Source: Lysobacterales bacterium (GTDB taxonomy: Bacteria; Pseudomonadota; Gammaproteobacteria; Xanthomonadales; Xanthomonadaceae). From it: a DNA stretch of 64,000 nucleotides. The translations under genes were made by a program, and so were the position numbers. Shown here in pieces: positions 45,243 to 54,739 of the stretch. The stretch is from contig JADCRD010000003.1 of the NCBI GenBank assembly GCA_014946745.1, forward strand, positions 372,001 through 436,000. Reading direction: 5' to 3'. The notes beneath the pieces are model-generated. The model was given only the letters and a program-made list of their open reading frames with translations. It was not told the origin of the DNA and made no database searches. Numbering within the stretch: position 1 is the first letter of the stretch; every line of letters begins with the position of its first letter.

Positions 45243-46448
45243 TTACACGCGCGCCGGCTGCAGGCGATAGCCCTTCAGTCTCTGCGCGAACTCCTGCAGT
45301 GCGGCATTGCCCGACTGCTCGGCATCCGCGCACCACTGGCGCAGGGCTTCTAGGGTGGCTTCCGAGCCTTGGCTGGTGCGCTCGAACACCGCGCGCAGGC
45401 GCCGGCGGTAGTCGTAGATCGCCGCCAGCTGCGGATGCTCGGCGATCCAGCTGTCGAGCTTCTGCTGCTGCTCGGGCTTGAGCCAGCGGCCGTGATCCTT
45501 CAGCGCGCGGCGCAGCCGGCCCGGCAGCGCCTTCAGGTTGGCCTGCGCGCCGGCCATGTCGGCCTTCAGATGCGGGGCGACAACGATGCGGAAGTAGTCG
45601 GTCATCACCTGGAAGCGATGCGCCAGCACCGCGCGGACGGTGTCGCTGTCGGGCATCTGGAGGTTCGGGCGGATGTCGAGCTTCGGCGCGACGCGCAGGA
45701 TCTTCGCCAGGCCCAGCGCCGACAGCATGCGCAGCGCCACCCAGCCGATGTCGAACTCGAAGCGGCGCAGGGCGAAGCGCGCCGAACTCGGGAACGCGTG
45801 GTGATTGTTGTGCAGCTCCTCGCCCGCGATGATCAGGCCCCAGGGGCTGATATTGGTCGCGCGGTCGTCGGTCTCGAAGTTGCGATAGCCCCACCAGTGG
45901 CCGAGGCCGTTGATCACGCCCGCGGCCAGCACCGGAATCACCAGCATCTGCAGCGCCCAGACGGTGATGCCGATGACGCCGAACACGCCGATGTTGAGGA
46001 ACAGCAGCAGGCTGGGGCCAAGGCCCGGAAAGCGCGAGTAGACATGGCGCTCGACCCAGTCGGTCGGCGTGCCGTGGCCGAACTGGGCGTGGATCGTGCG
46101 ATCCTTGCGCGCGCTCTGGTACAGGGTGACGCCGTGGAACAGCACCTTGTTGATGCCCAGCACCTGCGGGCTGTGCGGGTCTTCGGCGGTTTCGCAGCGG
46201 GCGTGGTGCTTGCGATGGATGGCGACCCAGTCCTGGGTGACCATGGCGGTGGTGAACCACAGCCAGAAGCGCATCGGATGGCTGATCAGCGGGTGCAGGT
46301 CCACCGCGCGATGGGCCTGGCAGCGGTGCAGATAGATCGTCACCGACATCAGGGTGAAATGCGCCATCACGAGGAAGGCGCCCAGCACCAGCCACCATGC
46401 GTTGCCGAACAGGCCGCCCGTGGCCCAGCTGAAGAATGCGTTGTCCAT
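45243..46448 (-). CDS. Acyl-CoA/acyl-lipid delta-9-type fatty acid desaturase
   Basis: The 401-residue membrane di-iron desaturase has three histidine boxes: HRCQAH at 41-46, HRKHH at 78-82 and HNNHH near 219, with hydrophobic segments around 15-35, 60-72 and 148-180. It inserts a double bond into saturated acyl chains and so adjusts membrane fluidity. A C-terminal soluble extension of about 120 residues (KPEQQQKLDSWIAEHPQL) is longer than in minimal DesC proteins but known in gammaproteobacterial members. It is divergent from mutM across 88 bp. Confidence 0.92.
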   Translation of the reverse strand: MDNAFFSWATGGLFGNAWWLVLGAFLVMAHFTLMSVTIYLHRCQAHRAVDLHPLISHPMRFWLWFTTAMVTQDWVAIHRKHHARCETAEDPHSPQVLGINKVLFHGVTLYQSARKDRTIHAQFGHGTPTDWVERHVYSRFPGLGPSLLLFLNIGVFGVIGITVWALQMLVIPVLAAGVINGLGHWWGYRNFETDDRATNISPWGLIIAGEELHNNHHAFPSSARFALRRFEFDIGWVALRMLSALGLAKILRVAPKLDIRPNLQMPDSDTVRAVLAHRFQVMTDYFRIVVAPHLKADMAGAQANLKALPGRLRRALKDHGRWLKPEQQQKLDSWIAEHPQLAAIYDYRRRLRAVFERTSQGSEATLEALRQWCADAEQSGNAALQEFAQRLKGYRLQPARV

Positions 46449-46536
46449 GAAGCCCTGCGTTTCCGTGTCATGAGTGAACAGATGTTAGCAGCGTACCTCG
46501 ACTCTTCCTTCACGACTGTCGGCACATCCCCGACCC

Positions 46537-47349
46537 ATGCCTGAGCTGCCCGAAGTCGAAACCACCCGCCGCGGCATCGAGCCGCATCTCGTGCAGCGGC
46601 GCATCGCGCGGGCGGTGCTGCGCCGGCCCGACCTGCGCTGGCCGATCCCGGACGAGATCCGCGACGAGCTGCCCGGGCAGCGCATCGAGGCGGTCGAGCG
46701 TCGCGCGAAGTATCTGATCCTGCGCGCCGAGACCGGCGACGCCATCCTGCATCTGGGCATGTCCGGCAGCCTGCGCGTGCTGCCGGCGGGCGTGCCGGTG
46801 CGCGCGCATGACCACGTCGACCTCGAACTCGACGACGGCCAGCTGCTGCGCTTCAACGACCCGCGCCGTTTCGGTGCGCTGCTGTGGCAGGTGCGCGGGC
46901 AGACCCATCCGCTGCTGGCCGGGCTCGGACCCGAGCCGCTGTCGGCCGAATTCTCCGGTGAACACCTGTTCCGCCTGAGCCGCGGCCGCGCGGCACCGGT
47001 CAAGACCTTTCTGATGGACCAGGCCATCGTGGTCGGGGTCGGCAACATCTACGCCGCCGAGAGCCTGTTCCGCGCCGGCATCGACCCGCGCCGCGCGGCG
47101 GGCAAGGTGAGCCTCGCGCGCTACCAGGCGCTGGCCGAGGCGGTGCGCGAGATTCTCGCCTACGCGATCGTCCGCGGCGGTACGACCCTTCGCGATTTCC
47201 TCGCGCCCGATGGCGCACCCGGCTACTTCGAGCAGGAGCTGCTCGTGTACGGGCGCGAGGGCCAGGCCTGCAAGCTCTGCGGGACAACACTCAAGCACAT
47301 GGCGCTGGGCCAGCGCGCCACGGTGTGGTGTCCGCGATGTCAGCGCTGA
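46537..47349 (+). CDS. mutM: Formamidopyrimidine-DNA glycosylase
   Basis: The 270-residue enzyme removes 8-oxoguanine and formamidopyrimidines and nicks the abasic site. The N-terminal [12 protein letters not shown] supplies the catalytic Pro2 and Glu3; the conserved lysine is in ERRAKYL. The H2TH part reads [18 protein letters not shown] and the C-terminal zinc finger has CKLCG and CPRCQR. Full length, ATG fixed by the invariant N-terminus. Monocistronic or weakly linked to the DUF998 gene 109 bp downstream. Confidence 0.97.
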   Translation: MPELPEVETTRRGIEPHLVQRRIARAVLRRPDLRWPIPDEIRDELPGQRIEAVERRAKYLILRAETGDAILHLGMSGSLRVLPAGVPVRAHDHVDLELDDGQLLRFNDPRRFGALLWQVRGQTHPLLAGLGPEPLSAEFSGEHLFRLSRGRAAPVKTFLMDQAIVVGVGNIYAAESLFRAGIDPRRAAGKVSLARYQALAEAVREILAYAIVRGGTTLRDFLAPDGAPGYFEQELLVYGREGQACKLCGTTLKHMALGQRATVWCPRCQR

Positions 47350-47458
47350 ATCTCCGCCCGCCCGGTCGCCTGCCGGCCCTGCGGGCGCCCAGCCGCGGCC
47401 TTCGCCGATCGACGCCTCCCGCCGGCCTCGCCCCAATCCCCAGCCCTGCACCGAGCCC

Positions 47459-48052
47459 ATGCTGCGAACCTTCGCCCTGATCGGACCCTTGGCGTTTCTG
47501 CTCACTGCGATCGCCGTCCAGGCCCTGCACCCGAGCTACGACTGGCGGCAGGCACCGCTCTCGTTCTACCTGTCCGGCCCGCACGGTGCGTGGCTGCAGT
47601 GGGCCTATGCCCTGTTGGCGGCTGCGATCTCGGCGCAGGCCTGGCTCAGCTGGCGGGCGGAACGCACCGGCCTGTGGAACACCGGCGCCCTGCTGTTGTT
47701 CCTCGGCGGATCGGTCGCGCTGGTCATCACCGCGGTGTATCCGGGCGGCTCGCCGGCCGCTGCGGTACCCGAGTTCGAACATCGTCTGCATCTGTGGAGC
47801 GCGCTGCTGGCGTTCGGGCTGACCGGGCTCGGCCTGCTGCTGCGTGGCGCCTTGGACTGGACGCGCGGCGAACGTCTGTTCCTGCCCTTGGCCGTGCTTG
47901 CCGTGGGCTGTCTGCTGCTGCATGTGGGGGTGCGCGAGCTGCCGCGGGGGGCGAGCCAGAAGCTCACGATCGCGCTGTACCTGCTGTGGCTGGCGCTGCA
48001 CGATTGGCGGGCGCCGACGCGGTCATTCCGCCGCCGGCGCGGCTCCGTCTGA
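47459..48052 (+). CDS. DUF998 family membrane protein
   Basis: The 197-residue integral membrane protein has about six hydrophobic helices (FALIGPLAFLLTAIAVQAL; WAYALLAAAISAQAWLSW; ALLLFLGGSVALVITAVYPG; LWSALLAFGLTGLGLLL; LPLAVLAVGCLLLHVGV; KLTIALYLLWLAL). The layout and the SFYLSGPHGAW motif match DUF998. Function unknown. The 240 bp after it, up to the convergent AMP-ligase stop, show no gene. Confidence 0.8.
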   Translation: MLRTFALIGPLAFLLTAIAVQALHPSYDWRQAPLSFYLSGPHGAWLQWAYALLAAAISAQAWLSWRAERTGLWNTGALLLFLGGSVALVITAVYPGGSPAAAVPEFEHRLHLWSALLAFGLTGLGLLLRGALDWTRGERLFLPLAVLAVGCLLLHVGVRELPRGASQKLTIALYLLWLALHDWRAPTRSFRRRRGSV

Positions 48053-48294
48053 CGTCGGCGCGGCGCGGGCGACGCACCCGTGCGCCGCCCGCGGATGCGG
48101 AGGGCCGCAGACGCTCGATCGGCGCCGGTCTTCGCCGGTCTCAAGAACTGCGTGAGCTGGGTCAAGACCGCGTTGACCGATCGCTCGCGCGGCCTGCAGC
48201 GGGCAGCGATCGGGCGGGGCGTCGAGTCGGCATTCGCGCATTCGCCTTGGCACCCACGCGGGCCCGTTCGGTCACCGCCGGGTTCGCAGCACCT

Positions 48295-49683
48295 TCAGGG
48301 CGACGGCGGAGGCAGGGGCGGCGCCCCGCGCAGCGCCTCCAGCAGCGCAGCGCGCGGCAGTTTGCCAGTGGCATTGCGGGGCAGGGCGTTGACCCGCTTC
48401 AGCGGTCGCGGCAGATAGACCGGGTCGACCACTTCGCGCAAGGCCGCGAGTACCGAGATTTCGTCGAGTTCCGGCGCCACCACCAGCGCGGCCACGCGCT
48501 GCACGGGGCCTGCCGTCTCGGGCAGAAACACCACGCCATCCTGCACGCCCGGAATGGCCAGCAGGCGACGGGTGAGCTCGCCCAGCGAGGCGCGCTTGCC
48601 GGCGATCTCCAGCAGGTCCGCGGCGCGCCCGGCCAAGCGGAAGCGGCCCTGCGGCAGCAGTTCGATCAGGTCCTGCAGCAGTACCGGTGCCGCCAGCCAG
48701 TCGGCGTCGATCTGCGCGCCATCGGGGCGCGGCTGGATCTCCACGCCGGCATAGGTCGTCCAGGCCTGTTCTCGCGCGGTCTGCCGATGCGCGATCACGC
48801 AGGTCTCGGTGCTGCCGTAGAACTCCAGCACGCGGCCGCCGCTGGCGGCTTCCGCCGCACGCGCCAGGTCAACCGGCAGCGGTGCCGTCGCGCTGACGAT
48901 GGCTGCGATGGGCGGCAGCGCGAGGCCGGATTCGATCAGCGCGCGCAGATGCACCGGCGTGGTCACCAGCACGCGCGGCGCTTCCAGTTCAGTCAGGCCG
49001 CGCACGATGTCGGCGGGGAAGAAAGGACGCCCCGGATGGATCGGAAATCCGCCGAGCAGGGGCAGCAGCACCGAGGTCTCCATGCCGTACATGTGCTGCG
49101 CCGGCACGGTGGCGAGGATCTGCGCGCCTGAGCCCGCCACCTCGCGCAGCAGCTCGGCGTTGAGCTGGGTGCTTCGGCTGAAGCTGCCCCAGCGCTTGGG
49201 TTGGGCCTTGGGTGGACCCGAGCTGCCCGAGGTGAAGCCGATCACCGCCAGCGCCTCGGCCGGCAGCAGCAGCGGCTCGATGGGCCCGGTCCACTCGGCG
49301 AGAGCCGCCGGCAGCGTGGTGTAGCGCGGCGGCTGGCGCTCAAGCCCGCAGCCGTTCAAGCCGTCGTCGCCGACGCAGTGCGCGTCGGGATAGCGCTCCA
49401 GCATTTCCAGGATCACGCTGGGCGCGCGCGAGGGCGGCAGCAAGGTCGGCTGGCCGCGCATCAGCGCCGCCGCCAAAGTCAGCATGAAACGGTAGCGGTC
49501 CTCGCACAGATTGAGGCAGTGGCTGCCGGCCGGAAGCGTCTCGGCCAGCGCGCGCGCCTGACGCAGAAAGCGCTGCAGCGACACCGGTGCGGCCCCGTCG
49601 AGCGCAAACACGCGGTCGAGCGGCCCGCAGGCGAGCGGTACTAGGGCGGTGGCGAGGCTGGGATCGCTGGGAACGGCCGACAT
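48295..49683 (-). CDS. AMP-binding acyl/aryl-CoA synthetase-like ligase
   Basis: The 462-residue adenylate-forming enzyme has the P-loop-like FTSGSSGPPKAQPK, YGSTETCV (A5), LAGRAADLLEIAGKRAS (A7-A8) and the C-terminal lysine motif LPRNATGKLPR (A10). It should activate a carboxylic acid as acyl-AMP and pass it to CoA or an acyl carrier protein. Solitary ligases of this length in the Xanthomonadales are often part of aryl polyene (xanthomonadin) pathways, but no ketosynthase or ACP gene is in view, so this is only a possibility. Confidence 0.87.
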   Translation of the reverse strand: MSAVPSDPSLATALVPLACGPLDRVFALDGAAPVSLQRFLRQARALAETLPAGSHCLNLCEDRYRFMLTLAAALMRGQPTLLPPSRAPSVILEMLERYPDAHCVGDDGLNGCGLERQPPRYTTLPAALAEWTGPIEPLLLPAEALAVIGFTSGSSGPPKAQPKRWGSFSRSTQLNAELLREVAGSGAQILATVPAQHMYGMETSVLLPLLGGFPIHPGRPFFPADIVRGLTELEAPRVLVTTPVHLRALIESGLALPPIAAIVSATAPLPVDLARAAEAASGGRVLEFYGSTETCVIAHRQTAREQAWTTYAGVEIQPRPDGAQIDADWLAAPVLLQDLIELLPQGRFRLAGRAADLLEIAGKRASLGELTRRLLAIPGVQDGVVFLPETAGPVQRVAALVVAPELDEISVLAALREVVDPVYLPRPLKRVNALPRNATGKLPRAALLEALRGAPPLPPPSP

Positions 49684-49748
49684 GCAGTGAAGAACGCGTT
49701 ACGAGGCCGCCAAGGCTCCATGAAAACGCGGGGGGACTCAAGAGAGCC

Positions 49749-49846
49749 GGGATTGGGGGTGAGGCGACGCGTTTGCGCGGCATGCCGCGCGAGTGCCCGA
49801 ACGCCCGAGCGCCCAGCGCGAGGGCCGGGAGGGGATTCGGGACTCG
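49749..49846. repeat. Single copy of the 77-bp GC-rich repeat family
   Basis: GGGATTGGGGGTGAGGCGAC, then GTTTGCGCGGCATGCCGCGC and GAACGCCCGAGCGCCCAGCG, then GGGGATTCGGGACTCG. Same order of blocks as at 9334-9753 and 26951-27045. It lies between the AMP-ligase start and the PFK stop; no gene occurs in 49684-50049. Confidence 0.85.
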
Positions 49847-50018
49847 AAGCAGCAGGGGGACGGGGCCGCCGAATACCTCGCAGCTTGCCGTCATGAGCGG
49901 CGCGGGACTCCGATTCGACAGGCCCCAAACAACGACGGGCTGCGCAAGGCAGCCCGTCGAGCAAAACCCGGTGACCTGGTCAGGGCAGAGCGCGCCTTCG
50001 AATCCAGCGACGCTCTTG

Positions 50019-50050
50019 CGAATCCCGAATCCCGAATCCCGAATCCCAGC
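50019..50050. repeat. Heptamer tract abutting the PFK stop codon
   Basis: CGAATCCC repeated four times then AGCTA, whose CTA (50050-50052) is the TAG stop of the PFK gene on the minus strand. It has the same CCCAGCT edge as at 10002 and 35110. Confidence 0.85.
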
Positions 50051-51312
50051 TACTTATCAGCAATCGAATACGCCGGCAGCTTCTTCGGCACCCGCACGTT
50101 CTTCAGGGTGACATAGCGCGGCAGGCCGTCCTTGCCGAAGGGCGGAAAGGCCTCGCCCTGGATGAGCGGGGCCAAGTACTTCCGGCAGGCCTCGGTGATG
50201 CCGTAGCCGTCGCGGCGGATGTAGCCCTTCGGCATCTTCTTCTCGTGGTTGGCGACCTTGGACAGCGGCGCCGGCTCGATCTTCCATCGATAGGGCGCAT
50301 CGCTGAGGCGCTTGATGACCGGCATCACCGCGTTCTTGCCGGCCAGCGCGTACTCGACCGCGGCGCGGCCCACGGCCTGGGCCTGTTCCCAGTCGGTCTT
50401 GGACGCCAGGTGACGCGCCGAGCGCTGCAGGTAGTCGGGCACCGCCCAGTGGTACTTGTAGCCGAGCTTGTCCTTGACCAGGGCGGCGATGGTCGGGCCG
50501 ACACCGCCGAGCTGGCTGTGGCCGAACGCGTCCTTGCCGCCGGCTTCCGCAACGAAGCGGCCGTCCGGATGGCTCAGGCCCTCGCTGACGACGACCGTGC
50601 AGTATCCGATCTTCTCGACCGTGGCCTTCACCTTGGCCAGGAACTTGGCTTCGTCGAAGGCGATTTCCGGGAACAGGATGATCTGCGGCGGATCGTTCTC
50701 CTCGCGCTGGGCAAGCCCGGCGGCGGCGGCGATCCAGCCGGCGTGGCGGCCCATCACCTCCATCACGAAAACCTTGGTCGAGCTCTCGGCCATCGAGATC
50801 ACGTCGAGGCTGGCTTCCATCACCGACACCGCCGTGTACTTGGCCACCGAGCCGAAGCCCGGGCAGCAGTCGGTGACGGCGAGGTCGTTGTCGACGGTCT
50901 TCGGCACGCCGATGCAGGTCATCGGGTAGTCGAAGGTCTTGGCGATCTGCGACAGCTTGTGCGCGGTGTCCGCGCTGTCATTGCCGCCGTTGTAGAGGAA
51001 ATAGCGGATGTCGTGCGCGCGGAACACGTCGATCAGGCGCTCGTACTGCGCGCGGTTTTCCTCCAGCCCCTTGAGCTTGAAGCGGCAGCTGCCAAAGGCG
51101 CCGCCGGGGGTGTGGGCGAGGTCGCGCAGGGCGGCCGCGGATTCCTTGCTGGTGTCGATCAGGTCCTCGCGCAGCGCGCCGATGATGCCGTTCTTGGCAG
51201 CCAGCACCTTGACCTTGTGCTTGCGCGCGGTTTCGATCACGGCAGCGGCGGTGGCATTGATGACTGACGTCACGCCACCGGACTGTGCGTACAGCAGTTT
51301 TCCCTGGCTCAT
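50050..51312 (-). CDS. pfp: Pyrophosphate-dependent 6-phosphofructokinase
   Basis: The 420-residue enzyme phosphorylates fructose-6-phosphate, reversibly if it uses pyrophosphate. Key motifs are YAQSGGVTSVINATA, YNGGNDSADTA (GGND instead of the ATP-type GGDGS, favouring PPi), GVPKTVDNDLAVTD and MEVMGRHAGWIA. ATG 51312 (MSQGKLLYAQSGG) is preferred over 51333. PPi-type PFK is typical of Xanthomonas relatives. The gene is divergent from adk with about 150 bp between. Both handle adenylate or pyrophosphate energy, but no shared operon exists. Confidence 0.92.
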   Translation of the reverse strand: MSQGKLLYAQSGGVTSVINATAAAVIETARKHKVKVLAAKNGIIGALREDLIDTSKESAAALRDLAHTPGGAFGSCRFKLKGLEENRAQYERLIDVFRAHDIRYFLYNGGNDSADTAHKLSQIAKTFDYPMTCIGVPKTVDNDLAVTDCCPGFGSVAKYTAVSVMEASLDVISMAESSTKVFVMEVMGRHAGWIAAAAGLAQREENDPPQIILFPEIAFDEAKFLAKVKATVEKIGYCTVVVSEGLSHPDGRFVAEAGGKDAFGHSQLGGVGPTIAALVKDKLGYKYHWAVPDYLQRSARHLASKTDWEQAQAVGRAAVEYALAGKNAVMPVIKRLSDAPYRWKIEPAPLSKVANHEKKMPKGYIRRDGYGITEACRKYLAPLIQGEAFPPFGKDGLPRYVTLKNVRVPKKLPAYSIADK

Positions 51313-51465
51313 GCGGGTGAGGGCTCCGACCAAAGTGTTGAATTGACTCTACCCGGGGCAGCGGTTACGTTGCCGGCGACCGCGCGAACCGGGGCCTGTA
51401 GGGCTCGCAAGTCTAGCCGCCCCGCCGACGCCGCGCCCAAGCTTTCCACCACTTCCGGATCTCCC

Positions 51466-52047
51466 ATGCGACTCGTACTTCTCGGTGCGCCCGGCTCAGG
51501 CAAGGGCACACAGGCCACGCGGCTCAAAGAACAACTGAGCGTGCCGCACATCTCCACGGGCGACCTGCTGCGCGCTGCCGTGGCTGCCGGTACGCCGCTG
51601 GGCCTGCAGGCCAAGGCGGTGATGGAGCGCGGCGAGCTGGTCTCCGACGAGATCGTCCTCGGCATGCTGGAAGAGCGCTTCAGCAAGCCTGACATCGCCC
51701 GCGGCTTCATTCTCGATGGCTATCCGCGCAATCTGGCCCAGGCCAGCGCGCTGGACGCCCTGCTGCACCGTTTGAACCTGCCGGTCGACGTGGCGGTGCA
51801 GCTCGATGTCAGCACCGAGCTGCTGGTCCAGCGCATCGCTGGTCGCGCCCAGGCCGAGGGCCGCGCCGATGACACCCCCGAGGCGGTGACCAATCGCCTG
51901 CGCGTGTATTCGGACCAGACCGCGCCGGTCATCGACTACTACCGCGAGCGCGGCCGCCTGGTCTGCGTGTATGGCGTCGGCGCGATGGAGGAGGTCTCCG
52001 ATCGCATCCTCGGCGCCATTCGCAGCGCCACGGCCGACGAAGCCTGA
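51466..52047 (+). CDS. adk: Adenylate kinase (short-lid type)
   Basis: The 193-residue enzyme interconverts ATP + AMP and two ADP. It has the P-loop GAPGSGKGT at 7-15, the AMP-binding STGDLLRAAV and FILDGYPRN, and a short LID region (AGRAQAEGRADDTPEAV) without zinc cysteines. ATG 51466 is fixed by homology. It is followed at 89 bp by a membrane protein gene and mpl on the same strand. Confidence 0.95.
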   Translation: MRLVLLGAPGSGKGTQATRLKEQLSVPHISTGDLLRAAVAAGTPLGLQAKAVMERGELVSDEIVLGMLEERFSKPDIARGFILDGYPRNLAQASALDALLHRLNLPVDVAVQLDVSTELLVQRIAGRAQAEGRADDTPEAVTNRLRVYSDQTAPVIDYYRERGRLVCVYGVGAMEEVSDRILGAIRSATADEA

Positions 52048-52135
52048 TCGCCTCCGGCCCGAGGCCCGGGCGAATGGCCGACAGCCCCGTCGCGCCCCGC
52101 GCCGGGGTGCTGCCTTGGACGACGAGCACGTCAGC

Positions 52136-52672
52136 GTGAACTCCTTCCTCGCGCGTCTGCTTGCCCTGGTTCTGCTGCGCTGCGGGCCGCAGGACCTGCC
52201 CTTCGATGCCCGACTTCTGCTGCGCTTGCTCGCGGCATGGGTGCTGCTGCAGCTGTTCGTCCAGCATGTGTGGCTGGACAGCGGCGCGGGCGCTGGGCAA
52301 CTGCCGCTGGTGCTCGGCTTCCTGCTGCTGCCGATCCACGTGCTGCTGATGCTGCGCGGGCGCCGCGAGCGCTTCGTGCAAACCGCGCTCGGCTTCGTGG
52401 GCGCCAGCCTGGTGATCGGCCTGGCCTCGCTACCGGCGATGCTGGTGCTCGACAGCATCGATCCGGCACGGGTGCAGAGTGAGGGCGTTACCGCGCTGCA
52501 GACGCTCGCGTTCTGGGCCGCACTGATCCTGACGGCATGGAAGCTCGCGGTCGATGCGCACCTCTGGCGGCACGCTCTCGATGTCGCGCCGCCGCTGGCG
52601 ATCGCCACCAGCCTCACCCTGTTCCTCGCCGAGATCGCCGTGCTGGGGCGACTCGCCGGAGCCTCCGAATGA
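52136..52672 (+). CDS. Small multi-span membrane protein, unknown function
   Basis: From GTG 52136 it encodes 178 residues with four to five hydrophobic helices (LLRLLAAWVLLQLFVQHVWL; LVLGFLLLPIHVLLML; ALGFVGASLVIGLASLPAMLVL; ALQTLAFWAALILTAWKLAV; IATSLTLFLAEIAVLGRL). It is not recognised. No ATG is available near the start; TTG 52115 is an alternative. The stop overlaps the mpl start (ATGA), indicating translational coupling with a peptidoglycan-recycling enzyme. Confidence 0.75.
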   Translation: MNSFLARLLALVLLRCGPQDLPFDARLLLRLLAAWVLLQLFVQHVWLDSGAGAGQLPLVLGFLLLPIHVLLMLRGRRERFVQTALGFVGASLVIGLASLPAMLVLDSIDPARVQSEGVTALQTLAFWAALILTAWKLAVDAHLWRHALDVAPPLAIATSLTLFLAEIAVLGRLAGASE

Positions 52673-54027
52673 AACTGCACATCCTCGGCATCTGCGGCAC
52701 CTTCATGGGCGGCGTCGCCGCGCTGGCGCGCGAACTCGGCCATGCCGTCGAAGGTTCGGACCAGAACGTCTATCCGCCGATGAGCACCCAGCTCGAAGCG
52801 CTCGGCATTGCGCTCGCCAGCGGTTACCGGCCCGAACATATCGGCGCCGACGTCGACCAGGTGGTGGTCGGCAATGCGCTCTCGCGCGGCAACCCGGCGG
52901 TGGAAGCGGTGCTCGACGCCGGCCGCGACTACCGCTCCGGCGCGCAGTGGCTGGCCGAGCGCGTGCTGCGCGGCCGCCGCGTGCTGGCGGTGGCCGGCAC
53001 CCACGGCAAGACCACCACCAGCTCGCTGCTGGCCTACCTGCTCGACTGCGCCGGCGCCGAACCAGGCTTCCTGATCGGCGGCGTGCCAGAGAACTTCGGC
53101 GTGTCCGCGCGCATCGGCGGGAGCCCGGCCTTCGTGGTCGAGGCCGACGAATACGACACCGCCTTCTTCGACAAGCGCTCGAAGTTCGTCCACTACCGGC
53201 CCGAGATCGCGATCCTCAACAACCTCGAGTACGACCACGCCGACATCTTTCCCGACCTGGCCGCGATCCAGCGCCAGTTCCACCACCTGGTGCGCACCGT
53301 GCCCGGGCGCGGCCGGCTGATCGTCAACGCCGAGGACGCGGCACTCGCCGAGGTGCTGGCGATGGGCTGCTGGACGCCGGTGACGCGCTTCGGCATTGAC
53401 GTCGCGGCCGACTGGCAGGCGCGCCTCTTGAAGCCCGAGGGCAGCGCCTTCGAGGTGGTGCAGGGCGGCGCGGTGATCGGTGAAGTGCACTGGGACCTGC
53501 TCGGCCGGCACAACGTGATGAACGCGCTGGCCGCGCTGGCTGCCGTCGACGCTTACGGACTCGACGTGCGCCCGCTGCTGCCCAAGCTCGCGGGTTTCGT
53601 TTCCGTGAAGCGCCGCCTGCAGAAGCTCGGCAGCCCGCACGGCATCAGCGTCTACGACGACTTCGCCCACCATCCGACGGCGATCCGCACCACCCTTGCC
53701 GGCCTGCGCGCCCAGGTCGGTGCGGCGCGCATCCTGGTCGCGATCGAACCGCGCAGCAACTCCATGCGCCTGGGCGCACATGCGGCCGAAATCGCGCCGT
53801 CGCTCACTGACGCCGACGCCGTGGTCTTCCTGCACCGGCCGGAGCTCGCCTGGGATGCGGCCGCCGTGGTCGGCGCCCTGCGCGGCGAAGGCCATACGGT
53901 GCCGACGGTCGATGCCCTGCTCGACCGGCTCGCCGCACTCGCGCAGCCGGGCGACCATGTGGTGTTCATGTCGAACGGCGGCTTCGAGGGCGCGCCGCGG
54001 CGGATGGTGGAGCGGCTGCAGGGCTGA
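52669..54027 (+). CDS. mpl: UDP-MurNAc:L-Ala-gamma-D-Glu-meso-DAP ligase
   Basis: The 452-residue Mur-ligase family enzyme attaches recycled tripeptide to UDP-MurNAc in murein recycling. It starts MKLHILGICGTFMGGVA, has the ATP loop AVAGTHGKTTTSSLLAYL, the Mur motif VEADEYDTAFFDKRSKF and NNLEYDHADIFPD, which are typical of Mpl rather than MurC, and a C-terminal domain with DDFAHHPTAIRTTL. Full length. It ends only 14 bp from the convergent ABC ATPase stop. Confidence 0.95.
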   Translation: MKLHILGICGTFMGGVAALARELGHAVEGSDQNVYPPMSTQLEALGIALASGYRPEHIGADVDQVVVGNALSRGNPAVEAVLDAGRDYRSGAQWLAERVLRGRRVLAVAGTHGKTTTSSLLAYLLDCAGAEPGFLIGGVPENFGVSARIGGSPAFVVEADEYDTAFFDKRSKFVHYRPEIAILNNLEYDHADIFPDLAAIQRQFHHLVRTVPGRGRLIVNAEDAALAEVLAMGCWTPVTRFGIDVAADWQARLLKPEGSAFEVVQGGAVIGEVHWDLLGRHNVMNALAALAAVDAYGLDVRPLLPKLAGFVSVKRRLQKLGSPHGISVYDDFAHHPTAIRTTLAGLRAQVGAARILVAIEPRSNSMRLGAHAAEIAPSLTDADAVVFLHRPELAWDAAAVVGALRGEGHTVPTVDALLDRLAALAQPGDHVVFMSNGGFEGAPRRMVERLQG

Positions 54028-54041
54028 AGCGAGCGGGCGGA

Positions 54042-54734
54042 CTATTCGCTGCCGCTGACCAGCGTGCCCTTGTCCAGATGCACGGTGCGGCGAGCGTACT
54101 CGGCGGCCTTGGGGTCGTGGGTGACCATGATGATGGTCTTGCCGAATTCGCTGTTCAGCCGCTGCAACAGGCGCAGCACCTCGTCGGCGGTCTTGCGGTC
54201 GAGGTCGCCGGTGGGTTCGTCGCAGATCAACAGGCGCGGGTCCGAGACCAGGGCGCGAGCGATCGCCACGCGCTGCTGCTGGCCGCCGGAAAGCTCGTTC
54301 GGCTTGTGCCCGCCGCGGTCGGACAAACCGACCAGCTGCAGCGCGATGCGCGCGCGCTTGGCGCGTTCGCTGGCGCCGAAATCGGTCAGCAGCAGCGGCA
54401 GTTCGACGTTTTTCTGGGCCGACAGTACCGGCATCAGGTTGTAGCTCTGGAAGATGAAGCCGACCGTGCTGGCACGCCAGGCGGCCAGCTCGTCCGCGCT
54501 GTACTCCTCGATGCGCTCGCCGCCCACCTTGAGCACACCCGAGGTCGGCGAGTCGATGCCGCCGATGAGGTTGAGCAGGGTGGTCTTGCCGGAGCCCGAA
54601 GGGCCCATCAGGGCAACGAAATCGCCCTCAGCGATGTCCAGGTGGATGCCGTGCAGCACTTCCACGCGCTGGCTGCCGCGCACATAGGCCTTGGTGAGCT
54701 CGCGAATCTCGACCAGCGGGATGGAGGCGGCCAC
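54042..54734 (-). CDS. ABC transporter ATP-binding protein (MacB/LolD type)
   Basis: The 230-residue ATPase has Walker A GPSGSGKT at 44-51, signature LSGGQQQRVAIARAL, Walker B LLICDEPTGDLD and the switch histidine in MVTHDPKAAE. This is the MacB/LolD/FtsE class that drives mechanotransmission or efflux with an FtsX-like permease. It follows the adaptor gene by 5 bp but no permease gene is adjacent on either side, which is unusual for the class. Confidence 0.93.
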   Translation of the reverse strand: MAASIPLVEIRELTKAYVRGSQRVEVLHGIHLDIAEGDFVALMGPSGSGKTTLLNLIGGIDSPTSGVLKVGGERIEEYSADELAAWRASTVGFIFQSYNLMPVLSAQKNVELPLLLTDFGASERAKRARIALQLVGLSDRGGHKPNELSGGQQQRVAIARALVSDPRLLICDEPTGDLDRKTADEVLRLLQRLNSEFGKTIIMVTHDPKAAEYARRTVHLDKGTLVSGSE

Positions 54735-54739
54735 GGGCG

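Noticed and set aside
48150-48175. Possible additional REP palindrome (GAGCTGGGTCAAGACCGCG)
   Set aside because: Only one arm resembles the family; there is no second arm and no CATAG edge.
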